A stretch of DNA of 24,079 nt from Corallococcus sp. CAG:1435. GTDB taxonomy: Bacteria > Bacillota > Clostridia > Christensenellales > CAG-314. Location: positions 109,963 to 134,041 of the forward strand of contig HF998468.1 in the NCBI GenBank assembly GCA_000433775.1. Direction: 5' to 3'. The translations under genes were made by a program, and so were the position numbers. The notes under the pieces were generated by a model, which was not told where the DNA came from, did not search any database, and saw only the letters and a list, made by a program, of their open reading frames with translations. Shown in pieces: positions 1-7,000 of the stretch; positions within the stretch are counted from its first letter, which is position 1; each line of letters starts with the position of its first letter.

Positions 1-23
1 GGTGGCAGTCGAAGTTGAAAATC

Positions 24-767
24 TTACAGGTCTTCCAGACGTTCTACGGAAATTATTTGCGGATTTTCCCTCATAAATTTTGCAATGGCGTCGGCACTGC
101 AATTTTTGGTGGGATAAATCACCGTTTCCGCCGTCAGTTTGTTGGGCAACGTTTGTCCGTCCTCTTTGGACGCATCCGTCGCAGGCGACGACGTAACCTT
201 GAAGCGGTGAAAGTTTGTGGAACCGAAAAATTCCAGCAATTTGGCTTTTGTTTCGTCGCTGTACTGCATTTTTACCATCAAAAGGTGTTGCGAGTTGCGT
301 TTGAACAGTTTGGAGTGGAGCAAAACCTGAACGATGATAATCATTGCGGTGGAAGCGACGGAAAGCCAGTACATTCCCGTTGCCACGCACATGCCGATGG
401 CGGCAGTAGCCCAAATTCCTGCGGCTGTGGTGAGTCCACGCAAACTTTCCCTGCGGAAGAAAATCATTCCCGCACCCAAAAAACCGATACCGGTAACAAT
501 CTGTGCGGCAATTCTTGCGCCGTCGCCGATGTCCCCTCCGTCCTTTTTGAACCACAGGGAAATGCACGTCAGCAACGTCGAAGCGCATCCCACAACAAAG
601 TGTGTGGCTTTGCCCGCCTCTTTTTGACGGCGACTGCGTTCTATCCCCACGGCAAGTCCCAAAAGTCCGCCAATCAACACACGCAACATGTACGTTGCTT
701 CAAATTGTTGTGGCCAAAAGCCGATGGGGTCGGCTGCAAACAAATTCAAAACTGCATTGTGAAACAT
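24..767 (-). CDS. MgtC/SapB-family inner membrane protein
   Basis: A 247-residue membrane protein of the MgtC/SapB family. The N-terminal half has several hydrophobic helices and the family hallmarks: a Gly-rich helix ending in GIERSRRQKEAG (about residues 33-51) and the segment GIGFLGAGMIFF followed by GLTTAAGIWATAAIG (about 92-124). The C-terminal third is soluble and resembles the small regulatory domain found in long MgtC homologues. Family members are linked to survival at low magnesium and to control of F-type ATPase in Salmonella, but the transported substrate, if any, is unsettled and cannot be read from sequence. The ATG at 767 has an AAAGAGG ribosome binding site 7 nt upstream and a near-consensus sigma-A promoter about 80 bp upstream. 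It diverges from the membrane protein at 992. Family assignment is confident; physiological role is not. Confidence 0.9.
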   Translation of the reverse strand: MFHNAVLNLFAADPIGFWPQQFEATYMLRVLIGGLLGLAVGIERSRRQKEAGKATHFVVGCASTLLTCISLWFKKDGGDIGDGARIAAQIVTGIGFLGAGMIFFRRESLRGLTTAAGIWATAAIGMCVATGMYWLSVASTAMIIIVQVLLHSKLFKRNSQHLLMVKMQYSDETKAKLLEFFGSTNFHRFKVTSSPATDASKEDGQTLPNKLTAETVIYPTKNCSADAIAKFMRENPQIISVERLEDL

Positions 768-847
768 TTTTTTGCCTCTTTCAAGTTTTGTGCGCTGTCC
801 GTATCAAACAGCAGGCACAAAGTTTTCTCGTAATTTTTTTGCACCTT

Positions 848-876
848 ATTATAGTACAATTTGCGTTCAAAGTCAA
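848..876 (-). promoter_or_regulatory. Sigma-A promoter of the MgtC-family gene
   Basis: On the minus strand TTGACT (871-876) and TATAAT (848-853) are separated by exactly 17 bp. It points toward the MgtC-family gene and predicts a leader of about 70 nt. No riboswitch fold was recognised in that leader. Confidence 0.75.
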
Positions 877-935
877 TATCGTTTTTTTTTGTTTATGCGG
901 CAAAATACGGCATTTTTTCCTTTCTGTTGTCTTGT

Positions 936-964
936 TTGACGAAAATTTTGCATTGAGGTAAAAT
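936..964 (+). promoter_or_regulatory. Sigma-A promoter of the membrane protein gene at 992
   Basis: TTGACG (936-941), 17-bp spacer, TAAAAT (959-964). The predicted start of transcription is near 971, leaving a leader of about 20 nt that contains the GAGG ribosome binding site of the gene at 992. Confidence 0.7.
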
Positions 965-991
965 GAAAACAGAAACTTTCACGAGGAAAAA

Positions 992-1681
992 ATGAAAAGA
1001 CTGTTTCACACAATTTTGGCATCCGCCCTTTTTCTCGCATTGTGTTCCGTAGTGGGGTACTGCGCCTATTTTTTCAACATAAAAAACTTCTGGATAATGT
1101 TTGCCATTGCCTCCGCCGTGTTTGTGCTTGGTGTGATTTTTGCGCTTGTAAAACACACGTCCTGCAAAGTGATTGCATTTTTCGTTAACGCCGTTGCAAT
1201 GGGGCTGTACATTCAGTCATGGTACATCTACAGAGGTTTTGAAAATTCCCTGTGGCTCATGCTGGCAGTTTCCGCCGTTGCCGTGGCGTATCTGGTGCTT
1301 TTCTTTTTGCCGTTGCTCATTCCCTTTGTAAACAGACATTACGGCTGGTATGCGGCGGTGTTTGTGGTGCTGTCTTTGGTGGGATATGTTTTGTTGCTGT
1401 GCCTTACGCAAACCACGTGGGTGTCCACTTTGGGTTACTACGGAATTTTGCAGTTGGGTTTTGTGTTGGGGTGCAGTTTTTCCTGCAACGACGTAGACGA
1501 CGAAATTCACGCTTTGCTGGCGTCTTCTTACAGCGTTGCCGTGTGCGCCGTTTTGATATTGCTGATAGTTTTGGGTGGCGACGGTTGCGATTGTGCCGAC
1601 GGCTGTTCCGTAGGGGACGTCGGTTCTCCATTGCAACGCAAAGAGGTGCAAAAAGCCCCAAAAAGTAAACACGGTTTGTAA
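992..1681 (+). CDS. Polytopic membrane protein of unknown function
   Basis: A 229-residue protein that is hydrophobic along most of its length, with about six to seven likely transmembrane segments (roughly residues 5-25, 32-52, 56-76, 85-110, 119-139, 146-163, 172-195). A short hydrophilic tail follows, containing a small Cys/Asp cluster (GGDGCDCADGC, about residues 195-205) and a basic end. I do not recognise the family. The start is supported by a GAGGAAAAA ribosome binding site and by its own promoter at 936-964. It stands alone: a divergent MgtC-family gene lies upstream and a bidirectional terminator downstream. The Cys/Asp cluster after the last helix could bind metal, but that is inference only. 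Confidence 0.75.
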   Translation: MKRLFHTILASALFLALCSVVGYCAYFFNIKNFWIMFAIASAVFVLGVIFALVKHTSCKVIAFFVNAVAMGLYIQSWYIYRGFENSLWLMLAVSAVAVAYLVLFFLPLLIPFVNRHYGWYAAVFVVLSLVGYVLLLCLTQTTWVSTLGYYGILQLGFVLGCSFSCNDVDDEIHALLASSYSVAVCAVLILLIVLGGDGCDCADGCSVGDVGSPLQRKEVQKAPKSKHGL

Positions 1682-1820
1682 AATTATGCACAAAAACGCA
1701 TTCCTTTTGCCCAAAGGTTTTTGCTGTTACGCAGTTGTTGATTGTCCCTGTACATACGCCGCGACTTTTACATTTGCCCGAAACGTCGTTTTTTGTCGGG
1801 GTCATTTGAGGTATTACTTT

Positions 1821-1859
1821 CACTAAAAAAACGCCTTGTTTCAAGGCGTTTTTTTAGTG
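1821..1859. terminator. Bidirectional intrinsic terminator
   Basis: A perfect 18-bp inverted repeat with a 3-nt loop: left arm 1821-1838, right arm 1842-1859. The GC core ACGCCTTG/CAAGGCGT is flanked by seven A on one side and seven T on the other, so it can terminate both the rightward gene at 992-1681 and the leftward tldD-tldE operon. Confidence 0.9.
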
Positions 1860-1986
1860 AAGATTGTTTGTTTTGAAAATTACCGTAATGTCGAATTACT
1901 CTGTTTCCCGTTGAAAGCGTGTTTCACATTTGACTTTTTTGCAATGTGAGTAGTGACGACGCTTTGAAACTTCAGTCGTGAAAAAC

Positions 1987-3213
1987 TTACTGTTTGTTTA
2001 CCAGTTTTGCTTTGTACACAAAGTATTGGCGTTTACCGAAGCGGTAGAAACCATTTTCGCAGGCACCCACGAAACCGTCGCCCAGCATGTCGAACAAGTT
2101 GCAACTGACGGCAAATTCCGGAAGTTTTCCCACGAGTTTGCCATTTTCCACAAGGTAGGCAACCATAACCGGAATGCTGATGTCGCCGGAGGGAGTCATG
2201 TCGCCGCCTCCCGTAACGGAAATGTACACGGCTTTTCCCGTTACAAGTTGTTGCAGGTTTTCCGCCGTGGGTTGCACCGAGAAACCGCCTATTCCGATGG
2301 TGGGAACGCCGTTGTACTGTGCCGAAGCCGCACCGATATTTTCGGTGTTGTACTGTGCTGCGGATTTTTTACAGGTGAGAAGCGTTGTCAGTACGCCATT
2401 TCTCACTAGGTGTTTAACGTAATTTTCGTTCACTGTTCCTTCGGCATCGAAAAAGGGTAAATTGAGTTGTTTTTCGGGGTCTCGGTTTATTGTGAGGTTA
2501 AGTTTTTCACTGAAAAGTTTTTGTCCCAACTTTCCGTTGAAAATAGATGCGTTGTTGAAGTACAAATCGGCAACGAAATGGCTTATTGCGTATTGCAACG
2601 GCTCGATGTTGCCTATTACGGTAACTTCATCCTCTTGTATTTGGGGCAACTGCGTCAGAAACGCACGGCATTTGTCGTGAATGTCTGCGCAAATTGCGTC
2701 CTCGTCGAAACTGTCGCTTTCGCAGTCGTAAAATTCGTCCATTATGTTTGCCGAACCTTTCTTTTGCAGGGCAAGCCCTACGGACAGGCAGTTTCCTTTG
2801 TAAAAAAGATGTGCGCCGTCGCTGTTTTCGTAGGTTTTTTCCGTACTGTCCAAAATGACTTTGTTGCTGAAAATAAATTCGGGGTTTTCCTTTGCCAAAC
2901 GTGCCACAAGATGTTTGATTTTGTCTACAAATTCTTCTTCGGCAAAAATTTGTTTGGAAACGTCCACCGACAAAGTGCGTGGCTCGTCGTGTGTTTCGGG
3001 ATAGGCAATACCTTGCTGCAATTTGTCCGTTGCAGTCTTTTGCATTTTGTCGAAATCCGCACTGCCAAGACAGCCTTCCACGCCGATACAACCTTTGTCG
3101 TACACACGCACGGAGTTTTCAATCTGATTGTTTATACGCAACGACGTAACCGTGCTTGCCGAAACGTTGATGCATCTTCCCGATGTTCTGGTTATTGTTT
3201 TTTCAACTTTCAT
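1987..3213 (-). CDS. tldE: TldE/PmbA-family subunit of a TldD-TldE metalloprotease
   Basis: A 408-residue member of the TldE/PmbA family. In characterised systems this subunit pairs with TldD to form a heterodimeric zinc protease; TldE itself lacks the zinc-binding HExxxH motif, and none is present here. The C-terminal half has the family's glycine-rich strands (GVPTIGIGGFSV near 305-316, ISVTGGGDMTPSGDISIPVMVAYLVENGKL near 332-361). It is the second gene of an operon with tldD: the gap is 12 nt and its ribosome binding site (GGGGGAAAGG) overlaps the end of that gap. The known pair in E. coli degrades unfolded or peptide substrates (microcin B17 maturation, CcdA turnover) and in other bacteria matures RiPP peptides. 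No RiPP precursor is evident next to this operon, so a housekeeping role is more likely. Confidence 0.88.
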   Translation of the reverse strand: MKVEKTITRTSGRCINVSASTVTSLRINNQIENSVRVYDKGCIGVEGCLGSADFDKMQKTATDKLQQGIAYPETHDEPRTLSVDVSKQIFAEEEFVDKIKHLVARLAKENPEFIFSNKVILDSTEKTYENSDGAHLFYKGNCLSVGLALQKKGSANIMDEFYDCESDSFDEDAICADIHDKCRAFLTQLPQIQEDEVTVIGNIEPLQYAISHFVADLYFNNASIFNGKLGQKLFSEKLNLTINRDPEKQLNLPFFDAEGTVNENYVKHLVRNGVLTTLLTCKKSAAQYNTENIGAASAQYNGVPTIGIGGFSVQPTAENLQQLVTGKAVYISVTGGGDMTPSGDISIPVMVAYLVENGKLVGKLPEFAVSCNLFDMLGDGFVGACENGFYRFGKRQYFVYKAKLVNKQ

Positions 3214-3225
3214 CTGCCTTTCCCC

Positions 3226-4560
3226 CTATTGAACATTCATTTTGGACACTCTTATGTGCGGTCCGCCCATGCCCACGTTTAATGGGAACTGCTCCATTTT
3301 ACCGCATCCGCCTGTAACAAAGGAAAGCAGTTTTTTGTCGTTGGCAACTCCGTCGATAAGGCCCAAAGTTTCAAACACGTTGCCTGTAATGACGGCAATT
3401 TTCACCGGTCCCGCCACTTTTCCGTCCACAATTTCGTAGGCGATGTTGGGGGCGATGGTGAAGGTGGACATTCCCGAGCCGTGTTTCACGGTGTAAATGT
3501 AGTAGCCGTGTTTTATTCCCGCCACAAGTTGGTCAAAAGTGCTGTCGCCGTTTTCCACAAAGGTGGACGTCATCCTTACAATGGGTTCGAAGTCGCAGTT
3601 TATTGCACGGGCATTGCCTGTGAGGTTTTCTCCCAGAGCGGCGGCAGTTTCGGCACTGTGCAATCTGCCTGCAAGCACTCCGTTTTTGATGAGGTAGGTG
3701 TCGGTGGCACGGGTGCCTTCGTCGTCGTAGGGGACGTAGCCGCTTCCTTCAAAAACTCCCGTTTCTCTGATGGTAAGGATGTCGCTTCCCACTTTTTTGC
3801 CCAACGCCCATTCCTTAATCATGGATTCGTCGCCCAGCATGAAGTCCGATTCCGACTTGTGCCCGAAACTTTCGTGTGCAAACACACCCGTTACAATGGG
3901 GGCAAGCACCACGGGGTAACTTCCTGCAACCACGGGTTTGGCGTTGGTAATGAAATCTTCGCAACGTTTCACAAATTCCGCAAGTTCGCTGTCGGAGTAG
4001 GCAAGTTTGTCAAAGGAAGTTTCCGCTTTGGAAAGTTGTTCCTGCATGTTTTCTTCACCCTTTGCAAAAGCCATACTGTAAGCGACGCCGCATGTCTGAA
4101 AGTCGTAGGTGATGTCGGCGCCTTTGGAAGAGTAAAAGTTGTACAAAGAGTATCTGTCAATGTACTGCGCAACTTTGAATGTGCAAAGTTCGGACTTTAT
4201 TCTTTCCGATGTAGACTGAATCAGTTGCAGTTTTTCGGCAAAAGGCACGTTTTTGACGCACCTGTTTTCAAAGACGATTTTTTTGTCTTTGTTCACTTCG
4301 TACAGTTTTACAACGGGATTATTGTCAATATCGGCGTTGGCATGTGCGTAGCGGTACAAATCGTCCAATTCCGCCTGTATGTTGTCCACGTCGCAGGTGG
4401 AAGTGTAGTACCACATGCTGCCGTCAAAAACACGAATAAACGCTTTCTTTTCGGTCATTTCCTTGGCTTCGTGCAGTTGTCCGTTTTGAAGACGAATATT
4501 TGTGGTAAATCTGTCTTCCACACGTACGTCGGCGTAGTAGCCTTTCTTGAAGTTGTACAT
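3226..4560 (-). CDS. tldD: TldD-family zinc metalloprotease subunit
   Basis: A 444-residue TldD-family protein carrying the catalytic HExxxH motif as HESFGH at residues 229-234, followed by the acidic KSESD stretch in the place of the family's GxExD. The C-terminal GGCGK (Cys419) matches the conserved TldD cysteine that acts as a further zinc ligand in structures of the E. coli enzyme. All catalytic residues expected of the family therefore appear intact. The start at 4560 has an AAGGAGA ribosome binding site and lies just downstream of a perfect consensus promoter (4590-4618). tldE follows directly, so the two subunits are made together. The length is typical of Gram-positive homologues, slightly shorter than E. 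coli TldD. Confidence 0.93.
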   Translation of the reverse strand: MYNFKKGYYADVRVEDRFTTNIRLQNGQLHEAKEMTEKKAFIRVFDGSMWYYTSTCDVDNIQAELDDLYRYAHANADIDNNPVVKLYEVNKDKKIVFENRCVKNVPFAEKLQLIQSTSERIKSELCTFKVAQYIDRYSLYNFYSSKGADITYDFQTCGVAYSMAFAKGEENMQEQLSKAETSFDKLAYSDSELAEFVKRCEDFITNAKPVVAGSYPVVLAPIVTGVFAHESFGHKSESDFMLGDESMIKEWALGKKVGSDILTIRETGVFEGSGYVPYDDEGTRATDTYLIKNGVLAGRLHSAETAAALGENLTGNARAINCDFEPIVRMTSTFVENGDSTFDQLVAGIKHGYYIYTVKHGSGMSTFTIAPNIAYEIVDGKVAGPVKIAVITGNVFETLGLIDGVANDKKLLSFVTGGCGKMEQFPLNVGMGGPHIRVSKMNVQ

Positions 4561-4589
4561 TGCTTTTCTCCTTTTTGCAAGATAGGTAA

Positions 4590-4618
4590 ATTATATTAGA
4601 AACAGCCTGCCGTGTCAA
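4590..4618 (-). promoter_or_regulatory. Full-consensus sigma-A promoter of tldD-tldE
   Basis: On the minus strand TTGACA (4613-4618) and TATAAT (4590-4595) both match consensus 6/6 with a 17-bp spacer. Predicted transcription starts about 20 nt upstream of the tldD ATG, suggesting strong constitutive expression unless a repressor acts. Confidence 0.85.
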
Positions 4619-4931
4619 CGGTATGGCGTGCAATCGTTGGTTGCAAAATAGCCCTTGCAAGGCGTTTTAATAGTTGCCGACAACAAACAGTCAACATTTA
4701 CACACTGAAAGGCTTTGCGCAAGCACAATGTATTGACGGCGGAAAAATTGAAATTTTCAAAATTTTTGCGGTAAAGGGTAAATTTTAGTTGGCGTGTTTG
4801 CGGCTGTGTACAGCACAGTACGTCCCGTGCAGACGCCGTGTCAAAATTTTTCAAGGCGTTGTCAAAAATCACGGCAACGGCAATGTTTCACGCAGGTGAA
4901 AAATTCGACGTTTCGGCGTAAAAATTGGGTG

Positions 4932-4960
4932 TAGACAAAACGCACCGTTTACTGTATAAT
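4932..4960 (+). promoter_or_regulatory. Sigma-A promoter of the small membrane protein gene
   Basis: TAGACA (4932-4937), 17-bp spacer, TATAAT (4955-4960). Transcription would begin near 4967, about 60 nt upstream of the ATG at 5027, which excludes in-frame start codons further upstream. Confidence 0.7.
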
Positions 4961-5026
4961 GATTACAAGATAAATTGCGTGTCTAGGCACGCCGAAAACG
5001 CAGATTTTGCGGAAGAGAGGTGTAAA

Positions 5027-5458
5027 ATGTCGCTGATGATGTTTGTGTCGGAAACGCTCAACATTGTGCTTATCGCATTGGGAGCGGTGCTGGTGTTGGC
5101 AGTAATTGCAATTTTGTCGGTAAAGGCGGTGAAACGCAAGCGCCTTGCCGCACAGCAACAGCAACAACAGGCAGTAGATGAAGGCGTGCGCAAAAAAATG
5201 CTGGAAATTCGCAACGAGTATCTTGTTTTACCACGCAACATTACCTATTCGGTGGGACCCGAGGGGGAAATTGCCGTGGGAAGATACATTCTCAAAAGTT
5301 CTGTCGAGGGCGAAAAAACATTCAATCTGCGTCTGAACGGTTTGGTACAGCCTTTTTCCGACGGTACGGTAATCACCTTGGGATTGGGCGATACGGTGTG
5401 TGCCGTGTCCAATTCCGCCCTCATTAAGCCCTACGTTGAAGACAAACACGTGCAATAG
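5027..5458 (+). CDS. Small single-pass membrane protein of unknown function
   Basis: A 143-residue protein. Residues 10-32 form one strongly hydrophobic helix, followed by a basic stop-transfer KAVKRKR, a run of glutamines (about 43-48), and a soluble C-terminal domain of about 80 residues that looks beta-rich. The topology would place this domain in the cytoplasm. The ATG at 5027 is chosen because GAGAGG lies upstream of it and because longer in-frame alternatives begin at or before the promoter. I do not recognise a family. The gene is monocistronic: own promoter upstream, a hairpin downstream at 5519-5549, and uracil-DNA glycosylase with its own promoter after that. Confidence 0.7.
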   Translation: MSLMMFVSETLNIVLIALGAVLVLAVIAILSVKAVKRKRLAAQQQQQQAVDEGVRKKMLEIRNEYLVLPRNITYSVGPEGEIAVGRYILKSSVEGEKTFNLRLNGLVQPFSDGTVITLGLGDTVCAVSNSALIKPYVEDKHVQ

Positions 5459-5518
5459 AGTAGTTCCTCACCTGCTGACGTTCAGTGTTGCAAATTGCAT
5501 TTATATTTGTGCATTATT

Positions 5519-5549
5519 AAAGGCGTTGTACTCTTTTGTCAACGCCTTT
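5519..5549 (+). terminator. Possible terminator hairpin
   Basis: AAAGGCGTTG (5519-5528) pairs perfectly with CAACGCCTTT (5540-5549) across an 11-nt loop, 60 nt after the stop at 5458. The U tract is poor (TTTG), so termination may be inefficient. Confidence 0.45.
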
Positions 5550-5906
5550 GTCGTTTGCGCATTGCATTTACAAATGTTTTTTCCTTGTGCCGATGCTTTT
5601 CACGGCTAATTTGCAAAAGCAACGAAACGTGCAAATATGCTTGCCGTGTGTTGAAAAAAGCATTTTCCTGGGGTATTTTTGCAGGCAAACACAAACTCTT
5701 TTGTGCAAAACAATGCAAAAACGGTTTTGCGTGTTGCAGTTTTTTGTGCATGGAAAGGCTGACCTTTTCAACGGGCATATTGTGATGCTTGCAACTAATT
5801 TTTTTGTACGGTTGCAACTTTTTGCGACATTTTGCCGTTATTTGAAAAATGTCGACAGAAAACTTCCCGCAAAAGATGCAAAAACGGTTTTTTGTAGAAA
5901 CAATAT

Positions 5907-5935
5907 TTGTATTTGCAAAAATAGTATGGTATAAT
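5907..5935 (+). promoter_or_regulatory. Extended -10 promoter of ung
   Basis: TGGTATAAT (5927-5935) is an extended -10; TTGTAT (5907-5912) lies 17 bp upstream of the hexamer as the -35. Transcription would start about 33 nt before the ung ATG. Confidence 0.75.
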
Positions 5936-5974
5936 TTTGTAAAACAGTTGTGTTTTCAACATTAAGGAGAAAAT

Positions 5975-6634
5975 ATGCAAAGGGACTACAACGGTTGGGA
6001 ACAATTATTCCTCGGGGAATTTGAAAAGCCCTATTTCAGGCAGTTGAAAAGTTTTTTACAACAGGAATACGCCACGCACAAGGTGTATCCGCCCAAAAAA
6101 CTTATACTAAACGCCTTCGACAACACTGCCTACAACGACGTCAACGTTGTAATTTTGGGGCAAGATCCCTACTACAACGAGGGGCAGGCAATGGGCATGT
6201 GTTTTTCCGTCCCCAAAGGAGTGCTTCCGCCAATGAGTCTTGTCAACATTTTCAAGGAAATAAGGGACGACCTGGGACACGACAGTTGCATTGTGGGCGG
6301 CGACCTTACCCCGTGGGCAAGGCAGGGCGTGTTGCTTATGAACACAGTACTTACCGTGCGCGAAAAAATGCCCAATTCTCACAAAGGCAAGGGGTGGGAA
6401 ATTTTCACCGACCAAGTGATACGCTATCTCAACGCACGTGAAAGAGGCATGGTCTTTATGCTGTGGGGCAGAAATGCGCAGGAAAAACGTGCCCTCATCA
6501 CAAATCCACAGCATCTGGTACTGACGGCGGCGCATCCCAGCCCCCTTTCCGCAACGCACGGATTTTTCGGCTGCGGACATTTTTCCAAAGCAAACGAGTT
6601 TCTTCGTCTTCAACACCGAGAAATCAAGTGGTGA
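5975..6634 (+). CDS. ung: Uracil-DNA glycosylase, family 1
   Basis: A 219-residue family-1 uracil-DNA glycosylase, which removes uracil from DNA to start base-excision repair. The water-activating motif GQDPYY lies at residues 62-67, with catalytic Asp64 at the same number as in the E. coli enzyme, and the DNA-intercalation/catalytic loop HPSPLS lies at 187-192 with His187, again matching E. coli numbering. The uracil-excluding Tyr66 is kept. The usual His of GQDPYH is Tyr67 here, a change outside the core catalytic pair. Other family features include GVLLMNTVLTVR (118-129) and FMLWGRNAQEK (161-171). An AAGGAG ribosome binding site and an extended -10 promoter support the start at 5975. Length is typical. 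Confidence 0.97.
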   Translation: MQRDYNGWEQLFLGEFEKPYFRQLKSFLQQEYATHKVYPPKKLILNAFDNTAYNDVNVVILGQDPYYNEGQAMGMCFSVPKGVLPPMSLVNIFKEIRDDLGHDSCIVGGDLTPWARQGVLLMNTVLTVREKMPNSHKGKGWEIFTDQVIRYLNARERGMVFMLWGRNAQEKRALITNPQHLVLTAAHPSPLSATHGFFGCGHFSKANEFLRLQHREIKW

Positions 6635-7000
6635 GTTTTGCGCAATTACCGTTGCAACAATGTTTTTTCTCGCATATATTAAACCGCCCATTCTAAACAA
6701 TAACGCATAAAAAAACACACAACTGTGTTGCAAACCTTTTTTTCGTCAATCCGCCCAAAGCGTTTGTGGTAATTGGGCAGTGCAACGCAAAACAGTACCG
6801 TGCGGAAGAATTTTGCTTATGTAATTACATTCTCAACACAGCATTGCAAGCAAAAGCGCAGGCGGTACGTGCAAAATACAGCGGACGTTTCAGCAAAAGT
6901 TAAGAATAGGTGTGTATATTGAAAATGTATTAAAGTCAGTCTGCTCCGCAGGGGGCAGACGATGACGGCGGACTACTGCCGTTATCAAAGGAGTTGTGAA
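6635..7000. other. Leader/intergenic region before the ABC transporter
   Basis: About 365 bp without a gene. A weak hairpin follows ung (AACACA 6714-6719 with TGTGTT 6724-6729, then a seven-T run at about 6737-6743) and may terminate ung. A strong hairpin at 6939-6960 sits 40 nt upstream of the transporter start. No good sigma-A promoter was found; TATATT at 6915-6920 is a possible -10 without a clear -35. Confidence 0.4.
6939..6960 (+). promoter_or_regulatory. Leader hairpin upstream of the ABC transporter
   Basis: GTCTGCTCC (6939-6947) pairs with GGGGCAGAC (6952-6960) over nine pairs (one G-U) with a 4-nt loop. There is no T run after it, so it is not a simple terminator. A second short repeat ACGGC/GCCGT (6965-6969 and 6978-6982) follows, just before the AAAGGAG ribosome binding site. 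It may influence translation or mRNA stability. Confidence 0.35.

Larger units (their letters stand above)
4561..5026. other. Intergenic region between divergent tldD and the gene at 5027
   Basis: About 465 bp with no convincing gene. It contains the tldD promoter (4590-4618) and the rightward promoter at 4932-4960. An open stretch on the minus strand at 4615-4872 has no ribosome binding site and no recognisable family. Nothing else was seen. Confidence 0.5.
5459..5974. other. Intergenic region with no convincing gene
   Basis: About 515 bp. It contains a hairpin (5519-5549) and the ung promoter (5907-5935). Several overlapping open stretches occur on both strands, but all are Cys/Phe/Lys-rich, lack ribosome binding sites and resemble no family. 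A 14-nt string (GCAAAAACGGTTTT) occurs twice (near 5717 and 5879) and is probably chance in this A/T-tract-rich DNA. Confidence 0.4.

Noticed and set aside
15..833. Long plus-strand open frame over the MgtC-family gene
   Set aside because: It is antisense to a gene with clear family motifs, its own promoter and ribosome binding site; the translation is Cys/His/Gln-rich and without domains.
1987..4560. RiPP biosynthesis cluster around tldD-tldE
   Set aside because: No small precursor gene, modification enzyme or dedicated exporter is adjacent; the ABC transporter is 2.4 kb away in a separate unit.
4615..4872. 85-codon minus-strand frame upstream of tldD
   Set aside because: It overlaps the tldD promoter, lacks start signals and resembles nothing.
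5536..5934. 132-codon plus-strand frame before ung
   Set aside because: No ribosome binding site, composition typical of non-coding A/T-tract DNA, and it overlaps the ung promoter.
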